This document shows, one piece after another, positions 22,851 through 36,447 of a stretch of DNA of 64,000 nt. The DNA comes from Hydractinia symbiolongicarpus (lineage: Eukaryota > Cnidaria > Hydrozoa > Anthoathecata > Hydractiniidae). Positions within the stretch are counted from its first letter, which is position 1, and each line of letters starts with the position of its first letter. The notes under the pieces are model-generated. The model did not search any database, had not been told where the DNA came from, and was given only the letters and a program-made list of their open reading frames with translations. A program made the translations under genes and the position numbers. The stretch lies in NCBI RefSeq assembly GCF_029227915.1, contig NC_079876.1, positions 498,001-562,000 on the forward strand. The letters are read 5' to 3'.

Positions 22851-25800
22851 CACCACTAAAACGCATGAGACTTGTAGTTTTCAAAATGGTTTTCATTTTT
22901 GATGAGACGCTGAATAAAAAAAGTTTAATCGCCGGCAAACGAAACCCTGCGATTTCCCGTAAATCCCGGACTCCGCCCGTATACTCAAAAGTATACAAAG
23001 AAAGTAACCAGGGAGTAAACTCATTTTCCAAACGATTTTTTAAATTATTATTTCACCACTAAAGCCCATGAGACTTGTAGTTTTTAAAAATGTTTTCATT
23101 TTTGATGAAACGCTGAATAAAAGATGTTTAATCGCCGGGAAACGAAAACCCGCGATTTTCCGTAAATCCCGGACTCGGCCCGTATAGTTAAAAGTACACA
23201 AGGAAAGTACCCAGGGAGTAAACTCATTTCCCAAACGATTTTTTAAATTATTATTTCACCACTAAAACCCATGAGACTTGCAGTTTTTAGAAATGTTTTC
23301 ATTTTTGATGAGACGCTTAATGAATGTGGTTTAATAGCCGGCAAACGAAAACCCGCGATTTCCCGTAAATCCCGGGCTTGGCCCGTATAGTCGAATGTAT
23401 ACAAAGAAAGTACCCTGTGAGTAAACTCACTTTCAAAACGATTTTTTAAATTATCTTTTCACCACTAAAACGCATGAGACTTGTAGTTTTCAAAAATGTT
23501 TTCATTTTTGAGGAGATGCTGAATAAAAGAAGTTTAGTCGCCGGCAAACGAAAACCCGCCATTTCCGTAAACCCCGGACTCGGCCCGTATAGTCAAAAGT
23601 ATACAAAGAAAGTACCCTGTGAGTAAACTCATTTCCAAAACGATTTTTTAAATTATCTTTTCACCACTAAAACGCATGAGACTTGTAGTTTTTAAAAATG
23701 TTTTCATTTTTGATGAGACGCTGAATAAAAGAAGTTTAATCGCCGGCAAACAAAAATCCGCGATTTCCCGTAAATCCCGGACTCGGCCCGAATAGTCAAA
23801 AGTATACAAAGAAAGTACCCAGGGAGTAAACTCATTTCCCGAACGATTTTTTAAATTAATTTTTCACCACTAAAACGCATGAGACTTGTAGTTTTTAAAA
23901 ATGTTTTCATTTTTGATGAGACGCTGAATAAAAGAAGTTTAATTGCCGGCAAACGAAAACCTGCTATTTCCCGTAAATCCCGGACTCGGCCCGTATAGTC
24001 AAAAGTATACAAAGAAAGTACCCAGGGAGTAAACTCATTTCCCGAACAATTTTTTAAATTATTTTTTCACCACTAAAACGCATGAGACTTGTAGTTTTCA
24101 AAATGGTTTTCATTTTTGATGAGACGCTGAATAAAAAAAGTTTAATCGCCGGCAAACGAAACCCTGCGATTTCCCGTAAATCCCGGACTCCGCCCGTATA
24201 CTCAAAAGTATACAAAGAAAGTACCCAGGGAGTAAACTCATTTCCCGAACGATTTTTTAAATTAATTTTTCACCACTAAAACGCATGAGACTTGTAGTTT
24301 TCAAAAATGTTTTCATTTTTGATGAGACGCTGAATAAAAGAAGTTTAATTGCCGGCAAACGAAAACCTGCTATTTCCCGTAAATCCCGGACTCGGCCCGA
24401 ATAGTCAAAAGTATACAAAGAAAGTACCCAGGGAGTAAACTCATTTCCCGAACGATTTTTTAAATTAATTTTTCACCACTAAAACGCATGAGACTTGTAG
24501 TTTTTAAAAATGTTTTCATTTTTGATGAGACGCTGAATAAAAGAAGTTTAATTGCCGGCAAACGAAAACCTGCTATTTCCCGTAAATCCCGGACTCGGCC
24601 CGTATAGTCAAAAGTATACAAAGAAAGTACCCAGGGAGTAAACTCATTTCCCGAACGATTTTTTAAATTATTTTTTCACCACTAAAACGCATGAGACTTG
24701 TAGTTTTCAAAATGGTTTTCATTTTTGATGAGACGCTGAATAAAAAAAGTTTAATCGCCGGCAAACGAAACCCTGCGATTTCCCGTAAATCCCGGACTCC
24801 GCCCGTATACTCAAAAGTATACAAAGAAAGTACCCAGGGAGTAAACGCATTTTCCAAACGATTTTTTAAATTATTATTTCACCACTAAAGCCCATGAGAC
24901 TTGTAGTTTTTAAAAATGTTTTCATTTTTGATGAAACGCTGAATAAAAGATGTTTAATCGCCGGGAAACGAAAACCCGCGATTTTCCGTAAATCCCGGAC
25001 TCGGCCCGTATAGTTAAAAGTACACAAGGAAAGTACCCAGGGAGTAAACTCATTTCCCAAACGATTTTTTAAATTATTATTTCACCACTAAAGCCCATGA
25101 GACTTGCAGTTTTTAGAAATGTTTTCATTTTTGATGAGACGCTTAATGAATGTGGTTTAATAGCCGGCAAACGAAAACCCGCGATTTCCCGTAAATCCCG
25201 GGCTTGGCCCGTATAGTCGAATGTATACAAAGAAAGTACCCTGTGAGTAAACTCACTTCCAAAACGATTTTTTAAATTATCTTTTCACCACTAAAACGCA
25301 TGAGACTTGTAGTTTTCAAAAATGTTTTCATTTTTGAGGAGATGCTGAATAAAAGAAGTTTAGTCGCCGGCAAACGAAAACCCGCCATTTCCGTAAACCC
25401 CGGACTCGGCCCGTATAGTCAAAAGTATACAAAGAAAGTACCCTGTGAGTAAACTCATTTCCAAAACGATTTTTTAAATTATCTTTTCACCACTAAAACG
25501 CATGAGACTTGTAGTTTTTAAAAATGTTTTCATTTTTGATGAGACGCTGAATAAAAGAAGTTTAATCGCCGGCAAACAAAAATCCGTGTTTTCCCGTAAA
25601 TCCCGGACTCGGCCCGAATAGTCAAAAGTATACAAAGAAAGTACCCAGGGAGTAAACTCATTTCCCGAACGATTTTTTAAATTAATTTTTCACCACTAAA
25701 ACGCATGAGACTTGTAGTTTTTAAAAATGTTTTCATTTTTGATGAGACGCTGAATAAAAGAAGTTTAATTGCCGGCAAACGAAAACCTGCTATTTCCCGT

Positions 25801-26096
25801 AAATCCCGGACTCGGCCCGTATAGTCAAAAGTATACAAAGAAAGTACCCAGGGAGTAAACTCATTTCCCGAACAATTTTTTAAATTGTTTTTTCACCACT
25901 AAAACGCATGAGACTTGTAGTTTTCAAAATGGTTTTCATTTTTGATGAGACGCTGAATAAAAAAAGTTTAATCGCCGGCAAACGAAACCCTGCGATTTCC
26001 CGTAAATCCCGGACTCCGCCCGTATACTCAAAAGTATACAAAGAAAGTACCCAGGGAGTAAACTCATTTTCCAAACGATTTTTTAAATTATTATTT
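22851..26096 (+). repeat. Nine-monomer HOR, 1826-bp period, 1.8 copies
   Basis: Unit one starts at 22851, 23054, 23257, 23460, 23662, 23865, 24068, 24271 and 24474. Unit two starts at 24677, 24880, 25083, 25286, 25488, 25691 and 25894. I found about seven substitutions across the 1420 bp compared. Within a unit, 22851 and 24068 are the same subtype (AAAATGGTTTTC, AAACCCTGCG, CTCCGCCCG), which also gives a 1217-bp spacing. 23460/25286 share TTTGAGGAGATGC and a 1-bp-short CCATTTCCGTAAACCCC. Plus-strand open frames of 65 codons at 22865, 24082, 24691 and 25908 are by-products of this subtype. Confidence 0.9.
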
Positions 26097-26298
26097 CACC
26101 ACTAAAGCCCATGAGACTTGTAGTTTTTAAAAATGTTTTCATTTTTGATGAAACGCTGAATAAAAGATGTTTAATCGCCGGGAAACGAAAACCCGCCATT
26201 TCCGTAAACCCCGGACTCGGCCCGTATAGTCAAAAGTATACAAAGAAAGTACCCTGTGAGTGAACTCATTTCCAAAACGATTTTTTAAATTATCTTTT
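26097..26298 (+). repeat. Chimeric monomer ending the 9-mer HOR
   Basis: The front (GATGAAACGC, AAAGATG, GCCGGGAAACG) is the 23054/24880 subtype. The back (CCATTTCCGTAAACCCC, CCCTGTGAG) is the 23460/25286 subtype. The switch falls in a stretch both share, around 26184-26195. The expected two intervening monomers are missing, so this is an in-register recombination junction. Confidence 0.85.
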
Positions 26299-27515
26299 CA
26301 CCACTAAAACGCATGAGACTTGTAGTTTTTAAAAATGTTTTCATTTTTGATTAGACGCTTAATGAATGTGGTTTTATCGCCGGCAAACGAAAACCCGCGA
26401 TTTCCCGTAAATCCCGGACTCGGCTCGCATAGTCAAAAGTATACAAAGAAAGTACCCAGGGAGTAAACTCATTTCCCGAACGATTTTTTAAATTATTTTT
26501 TCACCACTAAAACGCATGAGACTTGTAGTTTTCAAAAATGTTTTTATTTTTGATGAGACGCCAAATAAAAGAAGTTTAATCGCCGGCAAACGAAAACCTG
26601 CGATTTCCCGTAAATCCTGGACTCGGCCCGTATAGTCAAAAGTATACAAAGAATGAACCCAGGGTGTAAACTCATTTCCCGAACGATTTTTTAAATTATT
26701 ATTTCACCACTAAAGCCCATGAGACTTGTAGTTTTTAAAAATGTTTTCATTTTTGATGAGACGCTGAATAAAAGAAGTTTAATCGCCGGCAAACCAAATC
26801 CCGCGACTTCCCGTAAATCCCGGACTGGGCCCGTATAGTCAAAAGTATACAAAGAAAGTACTCAGGGAGTAAACTCATTTCCCGAACGATTTTTTAAATT
26901 ATTATTTCACCACTAAAGCCCATGAGACTTGTAGTTTTTAAAAATGTTTTCATTTTTGATGAGACGCTGAATAAAAGAAGTTTAATCGCCGGCAAACGAA
27001 ATCCCGCGACTTCCCGTAAATCCCGGACTCGGCCCGTATAGTCAAAAGTATACAAAGAAAGTACCCAGTTAGTAAACTCATTTCCCGAACGATTTTTTAA
27101 ATTATTTTTTCACCACTAAAACGCATGAGACTTGTAGTTTTCAAAAATGTGTTCATTTTTGATGAGACGGTGAATAAAAGAAGTTTAATCGCCGGCAAAC
27201 GAAAACCTGCGATTTCCCGTAAATCCCGGACTCGGCCCGTATAGTCAAAAGTATACAAAGAAAGTACCCGGGGTGTAAACTCATCTCCCGAACGATTTTT
27301 CAAATTATTATTTCACCATTAAAGCCCATGAGATTGTTGTTTTTAAAAATGTTTTCATTTTTGATGAGACGCTGAATAAAAGAAGCTAAATCGCCGGCAA
27401 ACGAAAACCCGCGACTTCCCGTAAATCCCGGACTCGGCCCATATAGTAAAAAGTATACAAAGAAAGTACCCAGGGAGTAAACTCATTTCCCGAACGATTT
27501 TTTAAATTATTTTTT
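26299..27515 (+). repeat. Mixed satellite monomers without clear HOR
   Basis: Monomers at 26299, 26502, 26705, 26908, 27111 and 27314. 26705 and 26908 are a near-dimer (AAATCCCGCGACTTCC). Private variants are frequent: GGCTCGCATAG, AGACGCCAAATAAAAG, GAATGAACCC, GACGGTGAATAAAAG, AGCTAAATCG, CACCATTAAAG. This is one of the more diverged and probably older stretches. Confidence 0.72.
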
Positions 27516-28733
27516 CACCACTAAAACGCATGAGACTTGTAGTTTTCAGAAATGTTTTCATTTTTGATGAGACGCTTAATGAAAGTGGTTTAATCGCCGG
27601 CGAACGAAAACCCGCGATTTCCCGTAAATCCCGGGCTTGGCCCGTATAGTCGAATGTATACAAAGAAAGTACCCTGTGAGTAAACCCATTTCCAAGACGA
27701 TTTTTTAAAGTATCTTTTCACCACGAAAACGCATGAGACTTGTAATTTTCAAAAATGTTTTCATTTTTGATGAGATGCTGAATAAAAGAAGTTTAATCGC
27801 CGGCAAACAAAAATCCGCGATTTCCCGTAAATCCCGGACTCGGCCCGTATAGTCAAAAGTATACAAAAAAAGTACCCAGGGAGTAAACTCATTTCCCGAA
27901 CGATTTTTTAAATTATTTTTTCACCACTAAAACGCATGAGACTTGTAGTTTTCAAAAATGTTTTCATTTTTGATGAGACGCTGAATAAAAGAAGTTTAAT
28001 CGCCGGCAAACGAAAACCTGCGATTTCCCGTAAATCCCGGACTCAGCCCGTATAGTCAAAAGTATACAAAGAAAGTACCCGGGGTGTAAACTCATTTCCC
28101 GAACGATTTTTTAAATTATTTTTTCACCACTGAAACGCATGAGACTTGTAGTTTTCAGAAATGTTTTCATTTTTGATGAGACGCTTAATGAAAGTGGTTT
28201 AATCGCCGGCGAACGAAAACCCGCGATTTCCCGTAAATCCCGGGCTTGGCCCGTATAGTCGAATGTATACAAAGAAAGTACCCTGTGAGTAAACCCATTT
28301 CCAAGACGATTTTTTAAAGTATCTTTTCACCACGAAAACGCATGAGACTTGTAATTTTCAAAAATGTTTTCATTTTTGATGAGATGCTGAATAAAAGAAG
28401 TTTAATCGCCGGCAAACAAAAATCCGCGATTTCCCGTAAATCCCGGACTCGGCCCGTATAGTCAAAAGTATACAAAAAAAGTACCCAGGGAGTAAACTCA
28501 TTTCCCGAACGATTTTTTAAATTATTTTTTCACCACTAAAACGCATGAGACTTGTAGTTTTCAAAAATGTTTTCATTTTTGATGAGACGCTGAATAAAAG
28601 AAGTTTAATCGCCGGCAAACGAAAACCTGCGATTTCCCGTAAATCCCGGACTCAGCCCGTATAGTCAAAAGTATACAAAGAAAGTACCCGGGGTGTAAAC
28701 TCATTTCCCGAACGATTTTTCAAATTATTATTT
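27516..28733 (+). repeat. Three-monomer HOR, 609-bp period, two copies
   Basis: 27516-28124 and 28125-28733 share CGGCGAACG, CCAAGACG, TTTTTTAAAGTATC, CACGAAAACGC, GTAATTTTC and GAGATGCTG. The only internal difference I found is CACTAAAAC/CACTGAAAC at the start. The copies end differently (TTTTTTAAATT versus TTTTTCAAATT), marking the edge. Confidence 0.88.
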
Positions 28734-30560
28734 CACCACTAAAGCCCACGAGACTTGTAGTTTTTAAAAATGTTTTCATTTTTGATGAGACGCTGAATAA
28801 AAGAAGTTTAATCGCCGGCAAACGAAAAACCGCGACTTCCCGTAAATCCCGGACTCGGCCCGTATAGTCAAAAGTATACAAAGAAAGTACCCAGGGAGTA
28901 AACTCATTTCCCGAACGATTTTTTAAATTATCTTTTCACCACTAAAACGCATGAGAATTGTAGTTTTCAAAAATGTTTTCATTTTTGATGAGACGCTGAA
29001 TAAAAGAAGTTTAATCGCCGGCAAACGAAAACCTGCGATTTCCCGTAAATCCCGGACTCGGCCCGTATAGTCAAAAGTATACAAAAAAAGTACCCGGGGT
29101 GTAACCTCATTTCCCGAACGATTTTTTAAATTATTTTTTCACCACTAAAACGCATGAGACTTGTAGTTTTCAGAAATGTTTTCATTTTTGATGAGACGCT
29201 TAATGAAAGTGGTTTAATCGCCGGCAAACAAAAATCCGCGATTTCCCGTAAATCCCGGACTCGGCCCGTATAGTCAAAAGTATACAAAGAAAGTACCCAG
29301 GGAGTCAACTCATTTCCCGAACGATTTTTTAAATTATTTTTTCACCACTAAAACGCATGAGACTTGTAGTTTTTAAAAATGTTTTCAATTTTGATGAGAC
29401 GCAGAATATAAGAAGTTTAATCGCTGGCAAACGAAAACCTGCGATTTCCCGTAAATCCCGGACTCGGCCCTTATAGTCAAAAGTATACAAAAAAAGTACC
29501 CGGGGTGTAACCTCATTTCCCGAACGATTTTTTAAATTATTTTTTCACCACTAAAACGCATGAGACTTGTAGTTTTCAGAAATGTTTTCATTTTTGATGA
29601 GACGCTTAATGAAAGTGGTTTAATCGCCGGCAAACAAAAATCCGCGATTTCCCGTAAATCCCGGACTCGGCCCTTATAGTCAAAAGTATACAAAGAAAGT
29701 ACCCGGGGTGTAAACTCATTTCCCGAACGATTTTTTAAATTATTTTTTCACCACTAAAACGCATGAGACTTGTAGTTTTCAAAAATGTTTTCATTTTTGA
29801 TGAGACGCTGAATAAAAGAAGTTTAATCGCCGGCAAACGAAAACCTGCGATTTCCCGTAAATCCCGGACTCAGCCCGTATAGTCAAAAGTATACAAAGAA
29901 AGTACCCGGGGTGTAAACTCATTTCCCGAACGATTTTTCAAATTATTATTTCACCACTAAAGCCCACGAGACTTGTAGTTTTTAAAAATGTTTTCATTTT
30001 TGATGAGACGCTGAATAAAAGAAGTTTAATCGCCGGCAAACGAAAAACCGCGACTTCCCGTAAATCCCGGACTCGGCCCGTATAGTCAAAAGTATACAAA
30101 GAAAGTACCCAGGGAGTAAACTCATTTCCCGAACGATTTTTTAAATTATCTTTTCACCACTAAAACGCATGAGAATTGTAGTTTTCAAAAATGTTTTCAT
30201 TTTTGATGAGACGCTGAATAAAAGAAGTTTAATCGCCGGCAAACGAAAACCTGCGATTTCCCGTAAATCCCGGACTCGGCCCGTATAGTCAAAAGTATAC
30301 AAAAAAAGTACCCGGGGTGTAACCTCATTTCCCGAACGATTTTTTAAATTATTTTTTCACCACTAAAACGCATGAGACTTGTAGTTTTCAGAAATGTTTT
30401 CATTTTTGATGAGACGCTTAATGAAAGTGGTTTAATCGCCGGCAAACAAAAATCCGCGATTTCCCGTAAATCCCGGACTCAGCCCGTATAGTCAAAAGTA
30501 TACAAAGAAAGTACCCAGGGAGTCAACTCATTTCCCGAACGATTTTTTAAATTATTTTTT
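28531..30560 (+). repeat. Six-monomer spacing: 812-bp block repeated 1218 bp apart
   Basis: Monomers 28531, 28734, 28937 and 29140 recur at 29749, 29952, 30155 and 30358. Shared markers are CTCAGCCCG, GCCCACGAG with AAAAACCGCGACTT, GAGAATTG, and CAGAAATG with AAACAAAAATCCG. Between them, 29343 (GACGCAGAATATAAG, CAATTTTGATG) and 29546 are separate subtypes. Confidence 0.82.
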
Positions 30561-32184
30561 CACCACTAAAACGCATGAGACTTGTAGTTTTCAAAAATGA
30601 TTTCCTTTTTGATGAGACGCTTAAAGAAAGAGGTTTAATCGCCGGCAAACGAAATCCCGCGTTTTCCCGTAAATCCGGGGCTTGGCCCGTATAGTCAAAA
30701 GTATACAAAGAAAGTACCCAGGGAGTAAACTCATTTCACGAACGATTTTTTAAATTATTTTTTCACCACTAAAACGCATGAGACTTGTAGTTTTCAAAAA
30801 TGTTTTCATTTTTGATGAGACGCTTAAGGAAAGTGGTTTAATCGCCGGCGAACGAAAACCCGCGATTTCCCGTAAATCCCGGGCTTGGCCCGTATAGTCG
30901 AATGTATACAAAGAAAGTACCCTGTGAGTAAACCCATTTCCAAGACGATTTTTTAAAGTATCTTTTCACCACTAAAACGCATGAGACTTGTAGTTTTTAA
31001 AAATGTTTTCATTTTTGATGAGACGCTGAATAAAAGAAGTTTAATCGCCGGCAAACAAAAATCCGCGATTTCCCGTAAATCCCGGACTCGGCCCGTATAG
31101 TCAAAAGTATACAAAAAAAGTACCCAGGGAGTAAACTCATTTCTCGAACGATTTTTTAAATTATTTTTTCACCACTAAAACGCATGAGACTTGTAGTTTT
31201 CAAAAATGTTTTCATTTTTGATGAGACGCTGAATAAAAGAAGTTTAATCGCCGGCAAACGAAAACCTGCGATTTCCCGTAAATCCCGGACTCAGCCCGTA
31301 TAGTCAAAAGTATACAAAGAAAGTACCCGGGGTGTAAACTCATTTCCCGAACGATTTTTCAAATTATTATTTCACCACTAAAGCCCACGAGACTTGTAGT
31401 TTTTAAAAATGTTTTCATTTTTGATGAGACGCTGAAAAAAAGAAGTTTAATCGCCGGCAAACGAAAACCCGCGACTTCCCGTAAATCCCGGACTCGGCCC
31501 GTATAGTCAAAAGTATACAAAGAAAGTACCCAGGGAGTAAACTCATTTCCCGAACGATTTTTTAAATTATCTTTTCACCACTAAAACGCATGAGAATTGT
31601 AGTTTTCAAAAATGTTTTCATTTTTGATCAGACGCTGAATAAAAGAAGTTTAATCGCCGGCAAACGAAATCCTGCGATTTCCCGTAAATCCCGGACTCGG
31701 CCCGTATAGTCAAAAGTATACAAAAAAAGTACCCGGGGTGTAACCTCATTTCCCGAACGATTTTTTAAATTATTTTTTCACCACTAAAACGCATGAGACT
31801 TGTAGTTTTCAGAAATGTTTTCATTTTTGATGAGACGCTTAATGAAAGTGGTTTAATCGCCGGCAAACAAAAATCCGCGATTTCCCGTAAATCCCGGACT
31901 CGGCCCGTATAGTCAAAAGTATACAAAGAAAGTACCCAGGGAGTCAACTCATTTCCCGAACGATTTTTTAAATTATTTTTTCACCACTAAAACGCATGAG
32001 ACTTGTAGTTTTCAAAAATGTTTTCCTTTTTGATGAGACGCTTAAAGAAAGAGGTTTAATCGCCGGCAAACGAAATCCCGCGTTTTCCCGTAAATCCGGG
32101 GCTTGGCCCGTATAGTCAAAAGTATACAAAGAAAGTACCCAGGGAGTAAACTCATTTCCCGAACGATTTTTTAAATTATTTTTT
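29749..32184 (+). repeat. Seven-monomer HOR, 1421-bp period, 1.7 copies
   Basis: Unit one starts at 29749, 29952, 30155, 30358, 30561, 30764 and 30967. Unit two starts at 31170, 31373, 31576, 31779 and 31982. The marker TTCCTTTTTGATGAG with TTAAAGAAAGAGG is at 30561 and 31982. Copies differ at scattered sites (AAAAACCGCG/AAAACCCGCG, GATGAGACGC/GATCAGACGC), so this duplication is older than the one that follows. Confidence 0.82.
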
Positions 32185-34823
32185 CACCACTAAAACGCAT
32201 GAGACTTGTAGTTTTCAAAAATGTTTTCATTTTTGATGAGACGCTTAATGAAAGTGGTTTAATCGCCGGCAAACAAAAATCCGCGATTTCCCGTAAATCC
32301 CGGACTCGGCCCGTATAGTCAAAAGTATACAAAGAAAGTACCCAGGGAGTCAACTCATTTCCCGAACGATTTTTTAAATTATTTTTTCACCACTAAAACG
32401 CATGAGACTTGTAGTTTTCAGAAATGTTTTCATTTTTGATGAGACGCTTAATGAAAGTGGTTTAATCGCCGGCAAACAAAAATCCGCGATTTCCCGTAAA
32501 TCCCGGACTCGGCCCGTATAGTCAAAAGTATACAAAGAAAGTACCCAGGGAGTCAACTCATTTCCCGAACGATTTTTTAAATTATTTTTTCACCACTAAA
32601 ACGCATGAGACTTGTAGTTTTCAAAAATGTTTTCATTTTTGATGAGACGCTGAATAAAAGAAATTTAATCGCCGGCAAACGAAAACCTGCGATTTCCCGT
32701 AAATCCTGGACTCGGCCCGTATAGTCAAAAGTATACAAAGAAAGTACCCAGGGAGTAAACTCATTTCCCAAACGATTTTTTAAATTATTATTTCACCACT
32801 AAAGCCCATGGGACTTGTAGTTTTTGAAAATGTTTTCATTTTTGATGAGACGCTGAATAAAAGATGTTTAATCGCCGGCAAACGAAAACCCGCGATTTCC
32901 CGTAAATCCCGGACTCGGCCCGTATAGTCAAAAGTATACAAGGAAAGTACCCAGTGAGTAAACTCATTTCCCGAACGAATTTTTAAATTATTATTTCACC
33001 ACTAAAGCCCATGACACTTGTAGTTTTTAAAAATGTTTTCATTTTTGATGAGACGCTGAATAAAAGAAGCTTAATCGCCGGCAAACGAAAACCTTTGATT
33101 TCCCGTAAATCCCGGACTCGGTCTGTATAGTCAAAAGTATACAAAGAAAGTACCCAGGGTGTAAACGCATTTCCCGAACGATTTTTTAAATTATTTTTTC
33201 ACCACTAAAACGCATGAGACTTGTAGTTTTCAAAAATGTTTTCATTTTTGATGAGACGCTGAATAAAAGAAGTTTAATCGCCGGCAAACGAAAACCTGCG
33301 ATTTCCCCTAAATCCTGGACTCGGCCCGTATAGACAAAAGTTTACAAAGAAAGTACCCAGGGAGTAAACTCATTTCCCGAACGATTTTTTAAATTATTGT
33401 TTCACCACTAAAACGCATGAGACTTGTAGTTTTCAAAAATGTTTTCCTTTTTGATGAGACGCTTAAAGAAAGAGGTTTAATCGCCGGCAAACGAAATCCC
33501 GCGTTTTCCCGTAAATCCGGGGCTTGGCCCGTATAGTCAAAAGTATACAAAGAAAGTACCCAGGGAGTAAACTCATTTCCCGAACGATTTTTTAAATTAT
33601 TTTTTCACCACTAAAACGCATGAGACTTGTAGTTTTCAAAAATGTTTTCATTTTTGATGAGACGCTTAATGAAAGTGGTTTAATCGCCGGCAAACAAAAA
33701 TCCGCGATTTCCCGTAAATCCCGGACTCGGCCCGTATAGTCAAAAGTATACAAAGAAAGTACCCAGGGAGTCAACTCATTTCCCGAACGATTTTTTAAAT
33801 TATTTTTTCACCACTAAAACGCATGAGACTTGTAGTTTTCAGAAATGTTTTCATTTTTGATGAGACGCTTAATGAAAGTGGTTTAATCGCCGGCAAACAA
33901 AAATCCGCGATTTCCCGTAAATCCCGGACTCGGCCCGTATAGTCAAAAGTATACAAAGAAAGTACCCAGGGAGTCAACTCATTTCCCGAACGATTTTTTA
34001 AATTATTTTTTCACCACTAAAACGCATGAGACTTGTAGTTTTCAAAAATGTTTTCATTTTTGATGAGACGCTGAATAAAAGAAATTTAATCGCCGGCAAA
34101 CGAAAACCTGCGATTTCCCGTAAATCCTGGACTCGGCCCGTATAGTCAAAAGTATACAAAGAAAGTACCCAGGGAGTAAACTCATTTCCCAAACGATTTT
34201 TTAAATTATTATTTCACCACTAAAGCCCATGGGACTTGTAGTTTTTGAAAATGTTTTCATTTTTGATGAGACGCTGAATAAAAGATGTTTAATCGCCGGC
34301 AAACGAAAACCCGCGATTTCCCGTAAATCCCGGACTCGGCCCGTATAGTCAAAAGTATACAAGGAAAGTACCCAGTGAGTAAACTCATTTCCCGAACGAA
34401 TTTTTAAATTATTATTTCACCACTAAAGCCCATGACACTTGTAGTTTTTAAAAATGTTTTCATTTTTGATGAGACGCTGAATAAAAGAAGCTTAATCGCC
34501 GGCAAACGAAAACCTTTGATTTCCCGTAAATCCCGGACTCGGTCTGTATAGTCAAAAGTATACAAAGAAAGTACCCAGGGTGTAAACGCATTTCCCGAAC
34601 GATTTTTTAAATTATTTTTTCACCACTAAAACGCATGAGACTTGTAGTTTTCAAAAATGTTTTCATTTTTGATGAGACGCTGAATAAAAGAAGTTTAATC
34701 GCCGGCAAACGAAAACCTGCGATTTCCCCTAAATCCTGGACTCGGCCCGTATAGACAAAAGTTTACAAAGAAAGTACCCAGGGAGTAAACTCATTTCCCG
34801 AACGATTTTTTAAATTATTGTTT
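31982..34823 (+). repeat. Seven-monomer tandem duplication, 1421 bp, two apparently identical copies
   Basis: 31982-33402 and 33403-34823 have the same seven monomers in the same order, with starts 31982, 32185, 32388, 32591, 32794, 32997 and 33200. Shared rare markers are TTTTTGAAAATG, GCCCATGACAC, AACCTTTGATT, CGGTCTG, and CCCCTAAATCC with GACAAAAGTTTAC. I found no substitution between copies by eye, so it is very recent or an assembly duplication. Confidence 0.92.
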
Positions 34824-36447
34824 CACCACTAAAGCCCATGAGACTTGTAGTTTTTAAAAATGTTTTTATTTTTGATGAGACGCTGAATAAAAGAAGTTTA
34901 ATCGCCGGCAAACGAAAACCTTCGATTTCCCGTAAATCCCGGACTCGGCCCGTATACTCAAAAGTATACAAAGAAAGTACCCAGGGAGTAAACTCATTTC
35001 CCAAACGATTTTTTAAATTATTATTTCACCACTAAAGCCCATGAGACTTGTAGTTTTTAAAAATGTTTTCATTTTTGATGAAACGCTGAATAAAAGATGT
35101 TTAATCGCCGGCAAACGAAAACCTGCGATTTCCCGTAAATCCCGGACTCGGCCCGTATAGTTAAAAGTATACAAGGAAGGTACCCAGGGAGTAAACTCAT
35201 TTCCCAAACGATTTTTTAAATTATTATTTCACCACTAAAGCCCATGAGACTTGTAGTTTTTAAAAATGTTTTCATTTTTGATGAGACGCTTAATGAAAGT
35301 GGTTTAATCGCCGGCAAACGAAAACCCGCGATTTCCCGTAAATCCCGGACTCGGCCCGCATAGTCAAAAGTATACAAAGAAAGTACCCAGGGAGTAAACT
35401 CATTTCCCGAACGATTTTTTAAATTATTTTTTCACCACTTAAACGCATGAGACTTGTAGTTTTCAAAAATGTTTTTATTTTTGATGAGACGCTGAATAAA
35501 AGAAGTTTAATCGCCGGCAAACGAAAACCTGCGATTTCCCGTAAATCTTGGACTCGGCCCGTATAGTCAAAAGTATACAAAGAAAGTACCCAGGGTGTAA
35601 ACTCATTTCCCGAACAATTTTTTAAATTATTATTTCACCACTAAAGCCCATGAGACTTGTAGTTTTTCAAAATGTTTTCATTTTTGATGAGACGCTGAAT
35701 AAAAGAAGTTTAATCGCCGGCAAACGAAAACCCGCGACTTCCCGTAAATCCCGGACTCGGTCCGTATAGTCAAAAGTATACAAAGAAAGTACCCAGGGAG
35801 TAAACTCATTTCCCGAACGATTTTTTAAATTCTTTTTTCACCACTAAAACGCATGAGACTTGTAGTTTTCAAAAATGTTTTCATTTTTGATGAGACGCTG
35901 AATAAAAGAAGTTTAATCGCCGGCAAACGAAAACCTGCGATTTCCCGTAAATCCCGGACTCGGCCCGTATAGTCAAAAGTATACAAAGAAAGTACCCGGG
36001 GTGTAAAATCATTTCCCGAACGATTTTTCAAATTATTATTTCACCACTAAAGCCCATGAGACTTGTAGTTTTTAAAATTGTTTTCATTTTTAATGAGACG
36101 CTGAATAAAAGAAGTTTAATCGCCGGCAAACGAAAACCCGCGACTTCCCGTAAATCCCGGACTCGGCCCGTATAGTAAAAAGTATACAAAGAAAGTACCC
36201 AGGGAGTAAACTCATTTCCCGAACGATTTTTTAAATTATTTTTTCACCACTAAAACGCATGAGGCTTGTAGTTTTCAAAAATGTTTTCATTTTTGATGAG
36301 ACGCTGAATAAAAGAAGTTTAATCGCCGGCAAACGAAAACCTGCGATTTCCCGTAAATCCCGGACTCGGCCCGTATAGTCAAAAGTATACAAAGAAAGTA
36401 CCCGGGGTGTAAACTCATTTCCCGAACGATTTTTTAAATTATTTTTT

